From Gammaproteobacteria bacterium (GTDB lineage Bacteria; Pseudomonadota; Gammaproteobacteria; Steroidobacterales; Steroidobacteraceae): a stretch of 64,000 bases of DNA. The stretch is taken from NCBI GenBank assembly GCA_021323735.1, contig JAJPKM010000036.1, forward strand, positions 62,001 through 126,000. The letters are read 5' to 3'. Within the stretch, counting starts at the first letter, position 1; each line of letters begins with the position of its first letter. The notes under the pieces were generated by a model. That model was not told the DNA's origin. It did not search any database and worked only from the letters and a program-made list of their open reading frames with translations. The position numbers and the translations under genes are program-made. This document shows, in pieces, positions 1 to 8,205 of this stretch.

Positions 1-818
1 CGGCGAAGGCACAAGTCTTCTTCCAGACCGGGAAGCACGGGCGAGATGCTGAAAACGCAGCGGACTCCTCTCCGCGAACCAGGCCGCTGTCGGAGCCGGG
101 TTTGCCTGAGACGCCACCCGGTGCAGCGGCGCCGGGAGCGTCTCGCGATGACGTCCTCGATCAAAACCAGCAGGATCACAAGCAGTCATTCATCAATCGC
201 GGCTCTGATCCCAAGATCTACAGTTCCGCGTCGCTTCAGACGCCGCGATCGCCGTATCAAATCATGGCAGGCACGATTATTCCAGCGGCCTTGGTAACGG
301 GAATCAATTCGGACTTGCCCGGCGAAATCATCGCGACGGTCACGCAGAACGTCTACGACACAGTAACGGGCCGGTACCTGTTGCTGCCCCAGGGGTCACG
401 CCTTCTCGGTCAATACGACAGCCAGGTGACCTACGGTCAGCGTCGAGTACTACTTGTCTGGACGCGGCTCCTGATGCCGGATGGATCATCCATCGTGCTC
501 GAGCGGTTGCCGGGCGTCGATGGCGCCGGGTATTCCGGTGTCGAGGATGGCGTGAACTGGCACTGGGGGCGTATTTTCGCCGGTGCCGCGCTGACGACGT
601 TGCTGGGGGTCAATGCTCAGCTCGTTGCTGCGAATACCAACACTAATTCCGGTTCCATCGTCATTGCCACGCGTCAGAGCGCGCAGGACTCTGTCAATCA
701 AGTCGGGCAGCAGATAACCCGCAAGAACTTGAGTGTTCAGCCGACCTTGACCGCAAGGCCAGGGTTGCCACTGAACGTGATCGTCAATAAGGACATCGTC
801 CTTCGACCATACTCGTAA
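1..818 (+). CDS. trbI: TrbI/VirB10-family conjugal transfer protein, C-terminal part
   Basis: The frame is open from base 3 and runs off the left edge, so only about 271 C-terminal residues are present. TrbI is the VirB10-like protein of trb type IV secretion systems. It spans inner membrane and periplasm and joins the energy complex to the outer-membrane core. The visible part starts with AKAQVFFQT, has a Gln/Asp-rich linker, and then the conserved beta-barrel domain: AGTIIPAALVTGINSDLPG, VTQNVYDTVTGR, LLPQGSRLLGQYDS, then a closing block with WHWGRIFAGAALTTLLG that matches the membrane-inserting antenna. A DUF2274 gene follows 20 bases later, which is the usual neighbour. An internal ATG at 102 is not the real start because homology continues upstream. 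Confidence 0.93.
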   Translation, partial: AKAQVFFQTGKHGRDAENAADSSPRTRPLSEPGLPETPPGAAAPGASRDDVLDQNQQDHKQSFINRGSDPKIYSSASLQTPRSPYQIMAGTIIPAALVTGINSDLPGEIIATVTQNVYDTVTGRYLLLPQGSRLLGQYDSQVTYGQRRVLLVWTRLLMPDGSSIVLERLPGVDGAGYSGVEDGVNWHWGRIFAGAALTTLLGVNAQLVAANTNTNSGSIVIATRQSAQDSVNQVGQQITRKNLSVQPTLTARPGLPLNVIVNKDIVLRPYS

Positions 819-838
819 TGCAAGGGGAGTAGAGCCGC

Positions 839-1069
839 ATGAAACTGAAGATTGGACCGCTGCCAAATCCTGAGAAAGTCAAACTTCTGGTGCAAATATC
901 GGTCGAGTTGAAGGAGAGTCTCGATCAGTACGCGCAGCTCCACTCCCAGCAGAGTGGCCGAAAAGTGGATGCGGCGACGTTGATTCCGTACATGCTGAAG
1001 TTGTTCCTCGATCGCGATCGAGGATTTCGGTCGATGCGCCGGTCGTCGCAAACGCCGACCGACCAGTAG
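839..1069 (+). CDS. DUF2274 family protein of conjugative elements
   Basis: A 76-residue protein that directly follows trbI, as DUF2274 genes do in trb-type integrative conjugative elements. An AAGGGGAG ribosome-binding site lies before the ATG. The sequence MKLKIGPLPNPEKVKLLVQ followed by SVELKESLDQYAQLHSQQ and LIPYMLKLFLDRDRGF fits this small family, which looks like a ribbon-helix-helix-type fold (a basic start, then two amphipathic helices). No function is established. It may be a DNA-binding accessory of transfer. Translation is probably coupled to trbI. Confidence 0.88.
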   Translation: MKLKIGPLPNPEKVKLLVQISVELKESLDQYAQLHSQQSGRKVDAATLIPYMLKLFLDRDRGFRSMRRSSQTPTDQ

Positions 1070-1084
1070 CTGAGAACGATTCCG

Positions 1085-1352
1085 ATCGAATTTCAGCTGC
1101 AGCCTTGGCCGCAAGCCTAGCGCGATCAGCAGAAGCAACGATGATCCGCGCATGCTCGAGAAAGATTTCGCCCGCGGACGTCAACTTAGATCCTCGTGTT
1201 GAGCGGTCAAATAGACGGACACCCAAATCTTGTTCGAGTGCGCGAATGGCGCGTGACAATGGTGACTGCTCTATTCCGATGCGCTGGGCGGCACGCGAGA
1301 AATGTCGTTCCTCGGCAACCGCAACGAAATATCTAAGATGCCGGAATTCCAC
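1085..1352 (-). pseudogene. LysR-family regulator, N-terminal fragment only
   Basis: From a GTG at 1352 the minus strand encodes a clear LysR winged helix-turn-helix: VEFRHLRYFVAVAEERHFS, AAQRIGIEQSPLSRAIRAL and LGVRLFDRSTRGSKLTSAG, then the start of the linker helix. After about 87 residues the similarity ends and the frame continues as unrelated low-complexity sequence into the antisense of the DUF2274 gene. The whole effector-binding domain (about 200 residues) is missing. Complete lysR genes often sit next to DUF2274 in such elements, so this looks like a gene cut where cargo joined the backbone. A truncated but expressed DNA-binding protein cannot be excluded. Confidence 0.75.
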
Positions 1353-1591
1353 ACGAGAAGTATCCACGAAGGACGACCTGACTTGAAAGGCGCTCGGGCG
1401 CAGCCGGGCGAGAGAGCCATCGACCCTAAAATCGTCTGCCACGTCATCGCGGAACTACACGGCCCTCTCCAAACGAGGCGGCCAACATCAAGGCCACACT
1501 TCCTTTACTTGGAGCTTGTCCCTACAGTCCGAATTAAGCTGCTTGATCGCATCAGGTCTAAAGGGAACGGTTTGACCACTTTCACTTTGCA
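1353..1591. other. Non-coding junction between element backbone and RiPP cargo
   Basis: No supportable gene is seen here. Short frames on both strands have no family similarity and no good ribosome-binding sites. The stretch separates the truncated lysR from the end of the MNIO partner gene, so a recombination scar is plausible, but I saw no insertion-sequence ends or direct repeats. Confidence 0.4.
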
Positions 1592-2437
1592 TCATAAAGG
1601 AAGCGGGATTAGTGCGGCCTCCCCCGCTATTGCGCCAAGCTCGTTGAGAGAGTCGATTTCTTTAAGCACGTCAGAAACGGTAAGGTCGAGTTCCGCGGCA
1701 AGTTGCGAAGCGGTCTTCGAGACGGCAAGGCGCGTAAATATCCGGGCGGCCCGCGCAGAGACCCCACAATGCGTGGGCAAAGCATCGGCGCTTGGAAGGT
1801 AGATCAGCCAATGCGATTCGACTCGCGCAAGCTTCGCCTCGCTGTCGAACATGAGAGGATTACGGAGCCACGGTGTTAGGTCGAAACGCGTCGATGTGAC
1901 AGTCACGGCATCGCTGGCAAGATATTGTTGCGTTTCCGGATAGGGCGCTAAACTTATTGCTGTATCCGGCCCAGAAGTCAGCGGTCGTTCCCCAAGACGT
2001 CGAACGAGCGTAATAGCGACGGCATCCATCGCCAGCGCGTCCTGCTGTATTTCGCCGGCGAATTCAGGTTGCCGGACGAGATACTCGACAAATGCGGCGG
2101 CAAGTCTCCATAAATTGGGACCGTCGTCACGGTACCCGATCGATTCCGTGAAGTCACGGGCCACTTCTCCCACATCCATGCTGCTGGTATGCAGGAGACG
2201 GCTGCTCAGTGGTGCCAGTTGGAGCGCGGAGAGTGCGTTTCTGACAAGGCCGCTCCGATACATGAAGATCGTCTGCAAGGTCGCGGCGCGGGTGCTCGCG
2301 TAATCGGCAAGAATCGTAGCCTCTATAGGTAAGAGGCCGAGCGACTCAAAATCGCTGGTGGGCTCGAGCGCGCCAACGAGATTGTCGCGGGTCAGGATGA
2401 GGCGCCATGTATCCCACACAAGATGAGCGTCCATCAA
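1592..2437 (-). CDS. Putative MNIO (DUF692) partner protein for peptide maturation
   Basis: A 281-residue protein whose start overlaps the end of the upstream DUF692-family gene by four bases, so the two are translationally coupled. MNIO enzymes (MbnB, TglH, ChrH) usually work with a second protein such as MbnC that helps bind the precursor, and position and size fit that role. The N-terminal two thirds are helical. The C-terminal part contains AVSKTASQLAAELDLTVSD and VLKEIDSLNELGAI, which resembles a winged helix of the kind used for leader-peptide recognition. I do not recognise a named family, so the partner role is inferred from context. It is the last gene of the leftward RiPP set. Confidence 0.6.
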   Translation of the reverse strand: MMDAHLVWDTWRLILTRDNLVGALEPTSDFESLGLLPIEATILADYASTRAATLQTIFMYRSGLVRNALSALQLAPLSSRLLHTSSMDVGEVARDFTESIGYRDDGPNLWRLAAAFVEYLVRQPEFAGEIQQDALAMDAVAITLVRRLGERPLTSGPDTAISLAPYPETQQYLASDAVTVTSTRFDLTPWLRNPLMFDSEAKLARVESHWLIYLPSADALPTHCGVSARAARIFTRLAVSKTASQLAAELDLTVSDVLKEIDSLNELGAIAGEAALIPLPL

Positions 2438-3354
2438 GCGGCTTCCTCACGCGTCGTCCTGCGACTTTTGGCGCCGTACGCGTGGTCCCACGCACGGCGT
2501 GCGCATTCCAGGTCGGCAAGAACGAGGTCGACGGACCGCGCGTGATCGAGTTTCTTGCCGTCCTCGAACAACAGATGCGACTCATATTCCAGGATCACTG
2601 CCCGGGGCCGTGAGCGTGAAAGAACATTATCGAGGAGCTCCCATACAGGTTTCGGGACAGCAGTATCGTGTAGGTCGTGGTATAGACCGTCCAGCGAGCG
2701 TCCCCCAGCAAGGTGAATTGCAATGATACGGTCGAGTGGGATCGTCGAAAGGAACCGCTCGATTGAGTAGCCACTAGCCACGTGGTTGATGGAGTTCGCA
2801 AAGAGGTTGTGCAAGTCGAGATGTAAATAAGTGCCAGACCGCTCAATCACTCGCGCTAGGAATTCTTCCTCTGGCATATTGCTCCCCGGGCAAGAGCGAT
2901 AGTACGCCGCATTCTCATGACCTAGGCAGACCCCATAGATTTCCTGAAGATTCCGCGCTCGCTCGGCCACTCGCGCTACTTCCGCTTTTGAGAACTGCAA
3001 TGGGCTGCTCCATACGTTGGCCCATGAGGCATCACTGTAGAAGCAGTGATTCGTCACCCACGGCACGCGAAAGCGTTTTGCCAAAGGCACGTGTCGGCGG
3101 ACTGCTGAGGTGGTCTCCAGCGGGTCGAATCCGAAGTCGCCACCGTAATTCGAGTGACCAACGAGCGCGCACTGAGTCGCTGCGCTGTCAAGCGTTTCTG
3201 CGGCATCGGGCCACATTAGCTGCGGACCATCGAGAGGAGCCATAATGCTGTCGAAGAGAATCTCCATTACATCTAGCGCTTGCTCCCGGAACGGGAACCA
3301 GGCAGCGAGCGCGGGGTTGTACTGAAGCCCTACTCCAAGCGTCGAAATCATCAT
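2434..3354 (-). CDS. DUF692/MNIO multinuclear non-heme iron oxidative enzyme
   Basis: A 306-residue TIM-barrel protein of the DUF692 (MNIO) family. These enzymes use two or three iron ions to rebuild residues, usually cysteine, in RiPP precursors (oxazolone/thioamide formation by MbnB, carbon excision by TglH). Family landmarks appear in order: ISTLGVGLQYNP at the start, VGHSNYGGDFGFD near residue 65, VTNHCFYSDASW near 100, YGVCLGHENAAYY near 140, LHLDLHNLFANSINH near 175, AIHLAGG near 210, then YHDLHDTAVPKPVWELL and VILEYESH. The His, Glu, Asn and Asp residues in these blocks are the expected metal ligands. It is coupled to the following partner gene. The substrate is not proven and could be the precursor at 13346 or a small ORF just upstream. 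Confidence 0.85.
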   Translation of the reverse strand: MMISTLGVGLQYNPALAAWFPFREQALDVMEILFDSIMAPLDGPQLMWPDAAETLDSAATQCALVGHSNYGGDFGFDPLETTSAVRRHVPLAKRFRVPWVTNHCFYSDASWANVWSSPLQFSKAEVARVAERARNLQEIYGVCLGHENAAYYRSCPGSNMPEEEFLARVIERSGTYLHLDLHNLFANSINHVASGYSIERFLSTIPLDRIIAIHLAGGRSLDGLYHDLHDTAVPKPVWELLDNVLSRSRPRAVILEYESHLLFEDGKKLDHARSVDLVLADLECARRAWDHAYGAKSRRTTREEAA

Positions 3355-3509
3355 TTAGGCATCCGACTGTGCCATTCGCAGATCCGTCTGTTTCGCATCA
3401 AATGAGTGACTCCTACGCCAAATTTCCTGTTAGCTGTGCGCGGCACTAGCGCTTGACCTGCGGTAGTTCCATCTTCAAGTGATAAAATCTCTTCGACTTC
3501 TGGTACCAA
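3351..3509 (-). CDS. Candidate small peptide gene (possible second precursor), TTG start
   Basis: A 52-codon frame begins at a TTG with an AGGAAA ribosome-binding site about five bases ahead. Its stop overlaps the ATG of the MNIO gene, a layout typical of coupled genes. The N-terminal half is acidic and leader-like (LVPEVEEILSLEDGTTAGQ). The C-terminal half is basic, with FGVGVTHLMRN and RRICEWHSRMPK and a single Cys. Precursors often sit directly upstream of their MNIO gene. The start codon is weak, no similarity is recognised, and a chance frame of this size is possible. Confidence 0.33.
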   Translation of the reverse strand: MVPEVEEILSLEDGTTAGQALVPRTANRKFGVGVTHLMRNRRICEWHSRMPK

Positions 3510-3870
3510 ACATTTCCTGTGTAAAGTCCATAAATGGCACTACTGCAGATGTGGTTGTGGATTCATCATGCCTAGAGCTAATCGCGACAAGTATCCGGAA
3601 GGTGCCCGCATTTACCCGCCCATGAAACTGAACTCAATCTTCTGAGCGTGCAATAACGGTAACAACGCAATCTCAGACTTCGAGGGCACTACGCTTAGTT
3701 TCAAGTTCGTATCGTCCTTGATATCTGATAATCCTCATTGGCGTGTCTAGCAAAGTAGCGCAGTGGCTGAGGCTGCGTCAATACGAACAAGCGTTTGCTA
3801 ATTCTAGCAGCTAAAACTACGGATTCGCTAAATTCGTGATGCATTATAAACCGCGTCCCACAGAACCACA
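3510..3870. other. AT-rich intergenic stretch upstream of the MNIO pair
   Basis: This lies between the HExxH gene and the MNIO-associated genes. It is AT-rich and holds a TATAAT-like hexamer on the minus strand (3843-3848). A 56-codon minus-strand frame (about 3700-3870, starting MWFCGTRFIM) is open but lacks a clear ribosome-binding site and recognisable similarity, so I do not call it a gene. The gap breaks the otherwise tight leftward gene set, which suggests the MNIO pair has its own promoter. Confidence 0.4.
3843..3848 (-). promoter_or_regulatory. Possible -10 element for the MNIO transcript
   Basis: On the minus strand the sequence reads TATAAT, a perfect -10 hexamer. A TTGATG lies 20 bases upstream, which is a longer spacing than ideal. 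It is placed to transcribe the small ORF, MNIO and partner genes. This is motif evidence only. Confidence 0.3.
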
Positions 3871-4998
3871 TCAACTACCTAATCTGAGGTATCGCATAAA
3901 CAATTGGCCATCCTCAGTCAATTCTTTGCTTTCTCCTATCGATCTGGACATCGTCTCAACGTCCTGCGCCAATGTAAGGGCTTCTCGCAGCAGATACGGG
4001 CTGGCCCGCCCTTCAGACTGAAGCAAAGCGATATAACGAGACATGTTCACGGCCGCGTGCAACGCCAAAAGCACGCTAATCAATGGTCTTGCGACCTTTT
4101 TGAATGGAGAAAAGTGCTGTTCGACGCTGCCTGGTATCACAACATTGACTGCATCAGTCATCGCAAAGAAATATTGATGCGAACATTCATGAATAATCAG
4201 CACAGCCAATTGTTCGGCGGGTATTGGATGGGACGCCCATATAAGCCCTGGCAGCGAGCGCGCACTTCCGCTCCCGGACATCCTTTCGCCCGCAGGTGCC
4301 AAGAAACTGATTCCTGCCAGCACCCGAGATATCCACGCAAAAATCTCTGGAGAATGCGTCCGTATGCAATTCAGCGCTTCACGCAGTGTGGTACGTCGGT
4401 CCTCGATGCTACTAAAACTGCACACGCCATCGCCCAATTTTGAAACTTCGGAATCAGCATCGTCCAGAACATTGCAACTAACGCCGATGTCGCCAATGCC
4501 TGGTAGTGCGCGGTTACCGTCGTCGCGAACCCAAAGTCCACATTGCTTTTCGAATGAGACGCGCGTGCGGATTTGCTCCCCCCTTTCCCATGTTAGCGAT
4601 ACTCGATCTTGAATGGCGTTGAAGCACACTCGCCCGTGAAGGAGTAATGGAAAAGAATCAAAGTAAAACACTGACCCGGGATCCACGTTACAAGTCCATG
4701 AGCCAAGTCCATTGTTAGCTGCGCATTGAAGAGCAATCTGGATAATATTCGATTCATCAGCGCTCGTATCGGCTAAGAGCCGCCCCAAGCCCGGCACCCA
4801 AGGCCGATTTGATCCCGTCAATGCTGAAAGACACCCGTTTATATACGAAAGCAAATCACCAATATTTTCAGGAAGCTCATGATTAGATGTGGCCCGACTG
4901 AGTGACCATAGCCACCGACGCCGCAAGTAGTCGTCGATCGGCTCCGACTGCCACCCGTGCCCGCCTGCTGCACTGCGAATCATTGCGTCAGTTGACAT
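3871..4998 (-). CDS. HExxH-type peptide beta-hydroxylase-like protein (first copy)
   Basis: A 375-residue protein with the metal-binding pattern AVLIIHECSHQYFF (His270, Glu271, His274) and a following helical half. The layout fits the HExxH-motif family annotated as alpha-ketoglutarate-dependent peptide beta-hydroxylases, which occurs in RiPP loci: a variable N-terminal alpha-helical part, a central HExxH near residue 270, then a long helical C-terminus with an Arg/Glu-rich end. Members are expected to be cytoplasmic and to hydroxylate beta carbons of core residues. It starts 12 bases after the stop of the MacB-like permease gene and so belongs to the leftward set. A second HExxH protein is at 15882. 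That they act on the same peptide is inferred. Confidence 0.7.
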   Translation of the reverse strand: MSTDAMIRSAAGGHGWQSEPIDDYLRRRWLWSLSRATSNHELPENIGDLLSYINGCLSALTGSNRPWVPGLGRLLADTSADESNIIQIALQCAANNGLGSWTCNVDPGSVFYFDSFPLLLHGRVCFNAIQDRVSLTWERGEQIRTRVSFEKQCGLWVRDDGNRALPGIGDIGVSCNVLDDADSEVSKLGDGVCSFSSIEDRRTTLREALNCIRTHSPEIFAWISRVLAGISFLAPAGERMSGSGSARSLPGLIWASHPIPAEQLAVLIIHECSHQYFFAMTDAVNVVIPGSVEQHFSPFKKVARPLISVLLALHAAVNMSRYIALLQSEGRASPYLLREALTLAQDVETMSRSIGESKELTEDGQLFMRYLRLGS

Positions 4999-5010
4999 CG
5001 GCTGACCTCT

Positions 5011-7392
5011 CTACTGGAGCGCTGAGCTCAAATCGACCAGATCACTATTAAGTAGGCGCCTCGTCAAAACAATGCAAAATGCGCTTATTGCCAGCAGACA
5101 AGAAGCCCAGAGTGCCAAACTCAACGACAAATTTTCCGCGAAGAATCCGCCGAACATTCGAGCCCCGGCGAAGTGGGACGCTAATAGTAATGCGCAAGAT
5201 ACCAAGCATGCGATCCCAATTCCCACGAACGTATTTGCCACCAACGAATGCAACAAGGGACCTACTTCAGCTCCCAATGAGGCTTTTATTAGTGTGTATC
5301 GACGGCTTTCCGCATAGTTATTCGTCACGCTAAGATAGACAATGAGCGCGGCGATCCCGAGTGCCACGGCGAAGCTAATTGCCGCTACCAATGTTTGAAA
5401 TAAGCCACGATTCAAGGCTCTAAAATATGTATCGCTCAACGGCTCAACACTTTCAACAAACAGCTCACTGTCTACCGAATGAATTATTGCGGTAATGTCG
5501 ATGGCGCTCGGGTGTTCGCCTGCCCTATTGGTGAGCAATAACGAAATGTCCGTGGCCTCTGGAAAGAACTCAATGGGGACATAAGCTTGGAATTGCTTAC
5601 TGCGGTCGCTGCGGAAGGGGTTTTGGACATCATCAACCACGCCCACGATCTTAAACACATTATGGGCAATCTGCATGTCCTCGCCCAAATAAGGACCGAA
5701 CGGAAACAGAGTGTCCTTCAAGCTTTTACTGATAATGGCCACCCGTTGATTCTCGTTAGTCTCTTCGCGAGTGAACATTCTACCGACGGGCCGCAAGCCT
5801 AGGAGGTCTAGATAGCTGTCATCCACACCTGTCACGTTAACCATCAAAGAACTATTCCCTTTCAATCGTTGTACTTTCGACAGGGTGAAGCTGGGTGATA
5901 AGGGGAGAAGATCCGCATACGCGATTGTGGCATGCAGCGGCGATTCTTGAAATTTTGATCTGATTTTTTCCGCGACGAGACGCTTCGCGTCCGTAGACTG
6001 TAGTCTCTCCGGGAGATCTACTTGAACGGCGGTAACGCCCGCTGTACTGAAGCCAACCGAGAGCGTCAATTTTTGTACCAACCCAACGATCGCAAATGAG
6101 GTGAGCAGTATAGACACGGTAACCAGCACGAACTGAATCCCTATGACCCAGCGATTGACAGCTGCGTGCGCTGGCCCGGCGCTTCCCTTTACACCAGCGG
6201 TAAGCATCGCAGTAGTCGTGCGATTGATACGCACGACCACTGCGATTGCAATGATAATAAAGGCGGCACCTACAAGTGCGAAGAAGCCTACAAAGAAGCG
6301 CACGTCTAATCCGGCCTCTGCAATACGGGGAATTGCATCAGCGAATGATCGCTTCAAGGCGGACATGGTTATTGCAGCAAGAATCAAAGAAAGGACACAT
6401 GCAACTGCCACGCCGATACTTAGATCCGCGATTGTTTCGATCACCAGCATGCGACGCGTCGCCCCAAGAACATGCTTGATAAACTGAGTACGCCAACGAG
6501 TTGAAAGAATTGACACTATGTATTGTGCAACTACAGAGCACACCAGAACATATATCAAGTAGGAGGACATCAGAAATACGGCGGCGGTTATCGCAGATGT
6601 TCCCAAAATAGTTTCTCTTAGAGGGGACACCGCGATAGATAATTGTGTGCCGTGAGGAAAGACGTTCACCGTCTCCGCTTTCACGCTCGGTAAGGCCACC
6701 GATGTGAGTCTGGTCTCCGCTTCAGAAAACCCTTTCTCGTTGGGAAGCAAGGCAAAAATCTTCAAGGAACTCCCGAACCCAGAACGGTTGCCGTAGTCTA
6801 GAGGTGCACGCTTTAGAGGTAGCCAAACGTCTTCGGGTCGCCCTGCCAAGGCGAGTGGTGAAGCGTATTGCGGGTCAACGATTTGCAATACTCGATAATC
6901 GGTATTGTCGATTTTAAGGAACTGGGGGGCAGGACCCCGAAGAATCCGATCGTAGAGTGAACGTCGGACTATTACGACATCTTCCTGCGACTCAAAGGCT
7001 CGTAGCCACTGATCCCCGGCGCCGCGGGGAGTGCCAAATATGCGGAAATAATTTGCATCCACATATGAAGCGCGGACGATGCGATCGATTCCGCCAAGTC
7101 GAAGGCGTCGATTTTTTGACACTAAAAATGCAGTTTGAACATCCGGCTTGAGTAAATCCGACCATTCCTTGGCAACCGCGGCATTATTGCCAGGAAAAAC
7201 GCCGGCCTTGTTTGCAATCATGAGACGAATCTCGGCGAGGCGGTCGGCATTTTGAAACGGCAGCGGTGCAACTAGGAGAAGCGATGCTATCGACTGAGTC
7301 ACGCTCGTTATGGCCAATGAAAGCGCAATGCAAGTCACCACAATCGACATCATTTTGAGATGAGGTCTTAGGCGCCGAGAAATTTCAAGCAC
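5011..7392 (-). CDS. MacB/FtsX-type ABC transporter permease
   Basis: A 793-residue inner-membrane permease. A first membrane helix (about residues 14-40) is followed by a periplasmic MacB-like domain (to about 265), three helices in the middle FtsX block (about 270-400), another helix near 415-440, a second periplasmic domain, and a C-terminal FtsX block with three helices (about 675-785). This double-FtsX layout is that of the large ABC-type antimicrobial-peptide permeases. The ATPase and HlyD-like adaptor genes lie just upstream on the same strand, giving adaptor-ATPase-permease order. With TolC at 17835 it could export the mature peptide from the periplasm or give self-resistance; the choice is not decided by sequence. 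Confidence 0.85.
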   Translation of the reverse strand: MLEISRRLRPHLKMMSIVVTCIALSLAITSVTQSIASLLLVAPLPFQNADRLAEIRLMIANKAGVFPGNNAAVAKEWSDLLKPDVQTAFLVSKNRRLRLGGIDRIVRASYVDANYFRIFGTPRGAGDQWLRAFESQEDVVIVRRSLYDRILRGPAPQFLKIDNTDYRVLQIVDPQYASPLALAGRPEDVWLPLKRAPLDYGNRSGFGSSLKIFALLPNEKGFSEAETRLTSVALPSVKAETVNVFPHGTQLSIAVSPLRETILGTSAITAAVFLMSSYLIYVLVCSVVAQYIVSILSTRWRTQFIKHVLGATRRMLVIETIADLSIGVAVACVLSLILAAITMSALKRSFADAIPRIAEAGLDVRFFVGFFALVGAAFIIIAIAVVVRINRTTTAMLTAGVKGSAGPAHAAVNRWVIGIQFVLVTVSILLTSFAIVGLVQKLTLSVGFSTAGVTAVQVDLPERLQSTDAKRLVAEKIRSKFQESPLHATIAYADLLPLSPSFTLSKVQRLKGNSSLMVNVTGVDDSYLDLLGLRPVGRMFTREETNENQRVAIISKSLKDTLFPFGPYLGEDMQIAHNVFKIVGVVDDVQNPFRSDRSKQFQAYVPIEFFPEATDISLLLTNRAGEHPSAIDITAIIHSVDSELFVESVEPLSDTYFRALNRGLFQTLVAAISFAVALGIAALIVYLSVTNNYAESRRYTLIKASLGAEVGPLLHSLVANTFVGIGIACLVSCALLLASHFAGARMFGGFFAENLSLSLALWASCLLAISAFCIVLTRRLLNSDLVDLSSALQ

Positions 7393-7415
7393 AGGTATGC
7401 ACTCCGTCAGCCTAA

Positions 7416-8087
7416 CTAGCCAGCGAGTTGGCCGTCAGTCATGTGAAGAGACCGTCGCGATCGCGTGGCGCAAGTCTCATCGTGTGTAACATTAATAATT
7501 GTCATGGTAGGCGACAGAATCTCATCTAGCAGATTCAACAGTTCATCGCGCGTCTGTGAATCAAGACTGCCAGTCGGTTCGTCAAGCAGCAGCATCAAGG
7601 GATTCGTGGCAAGTGCACGTGCGATGGCGACGCGCTGCTGCTGCCCACCGGAGAGTTCTCTGGGGTAGTGTGAGGCCCTGTGTGCGAGACCGAGGCGCGC
7701 TATGCAATTGTCAATATAGTCGTGAGGCACTTGCTTGCCGTCACTTCTGTATTTAAATGGCAGACGGACATTTTCGAGCACCGTTAGCTCGTCAATCAGA
7801 TTGTAGTTTTGAAAAACGAATCCAATTTTCCTGTTTCTAATTCGTGCCCGTTCATCGATCGACAGCTCAGCCATATTTTGTCCGTCAAATAAGTATTGAC
7901 CGCTTGAGGGAGCAGAAAGAAGCCCAAGAATGTACAAGAGCGTTGACTTGCCAGATCCAGATACACCCGCAATCGAAACATATTCCCCCCGCCCAATCTT
8001 CACGTCGACACCGCGCAACGCATGGGTCTCCACAAATTGAGTTCGATACACCTTCGTCACTCCCGCGAGATCTATCAAGTCACTCAT
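7416..8087 (-). CDS. MacB/LolD-family ABC transporter ATP-binding protein
   Basis: An ATPase of 223 residues from the ATG at 8087 (MSDLIDLAGVTKVYRT); an in-frame ATG five codons upstream precedes the GGGAAGG that could serve as the ribosome-binding site. Walker A is GVSGSGKSTLLYILG, the Q-loop lies in GFVFQNYNLI, the signature is LSGGQQQRVAIARALA, Walker B is LMLLLDEPTGSLDS, and the switch His is in INVTHDE. These are typical of the subfamily that powers MacB, LolCDE and FtsX-like permeases by mechanotransmission. It sits 24 bases before the permease gene and is surely its partner. Confidence 0.92.
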   Translation of the reverse strand: MSDLIDLAGVTKVYRTQFVETHALRGVDVKIGRGEYVSIAGVSGSGKSTLLYILGLLSAPSSGQYLFDGQNMAELSIDERARIRNRKIGFVFQNYNLIDELTVLENVRLPFKYRSDGKQVPHDYIDNCIARLGLAHRASHYPRELSGGQQQRVAIARALATNPLMLLLDEPTGSLDSQTRDELLNLLDEILSPTMTIINVTHDETCATRSRRSLHMTDGQLAG

Positions 8088-8205
8088 GAACCTTCCCGGC
8101 AATTAGCGTTTGTAAGATGGTGTCCGCGTCCCGCCCACCTAACCGGGCCCGACGCTTGCCTGTCGTGTTTCCAGTTCGACCTATCTGCACTGTTCGAGCA
8201 CCGAA

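Noticed and set aside
1105-1802. Plus-strand frames over the truncated lysR and the MNIO partner end
   Set aside because: They are antisense to recognisable coding sequence and lack start signals.
3700-3870. 56-codon minus-strand frame starting MWFCGTRFIM
   Set aside because: No ribosome-binding site or similarity; chance is likely in AT-rich intergenic DNA. Kept only as a remark.
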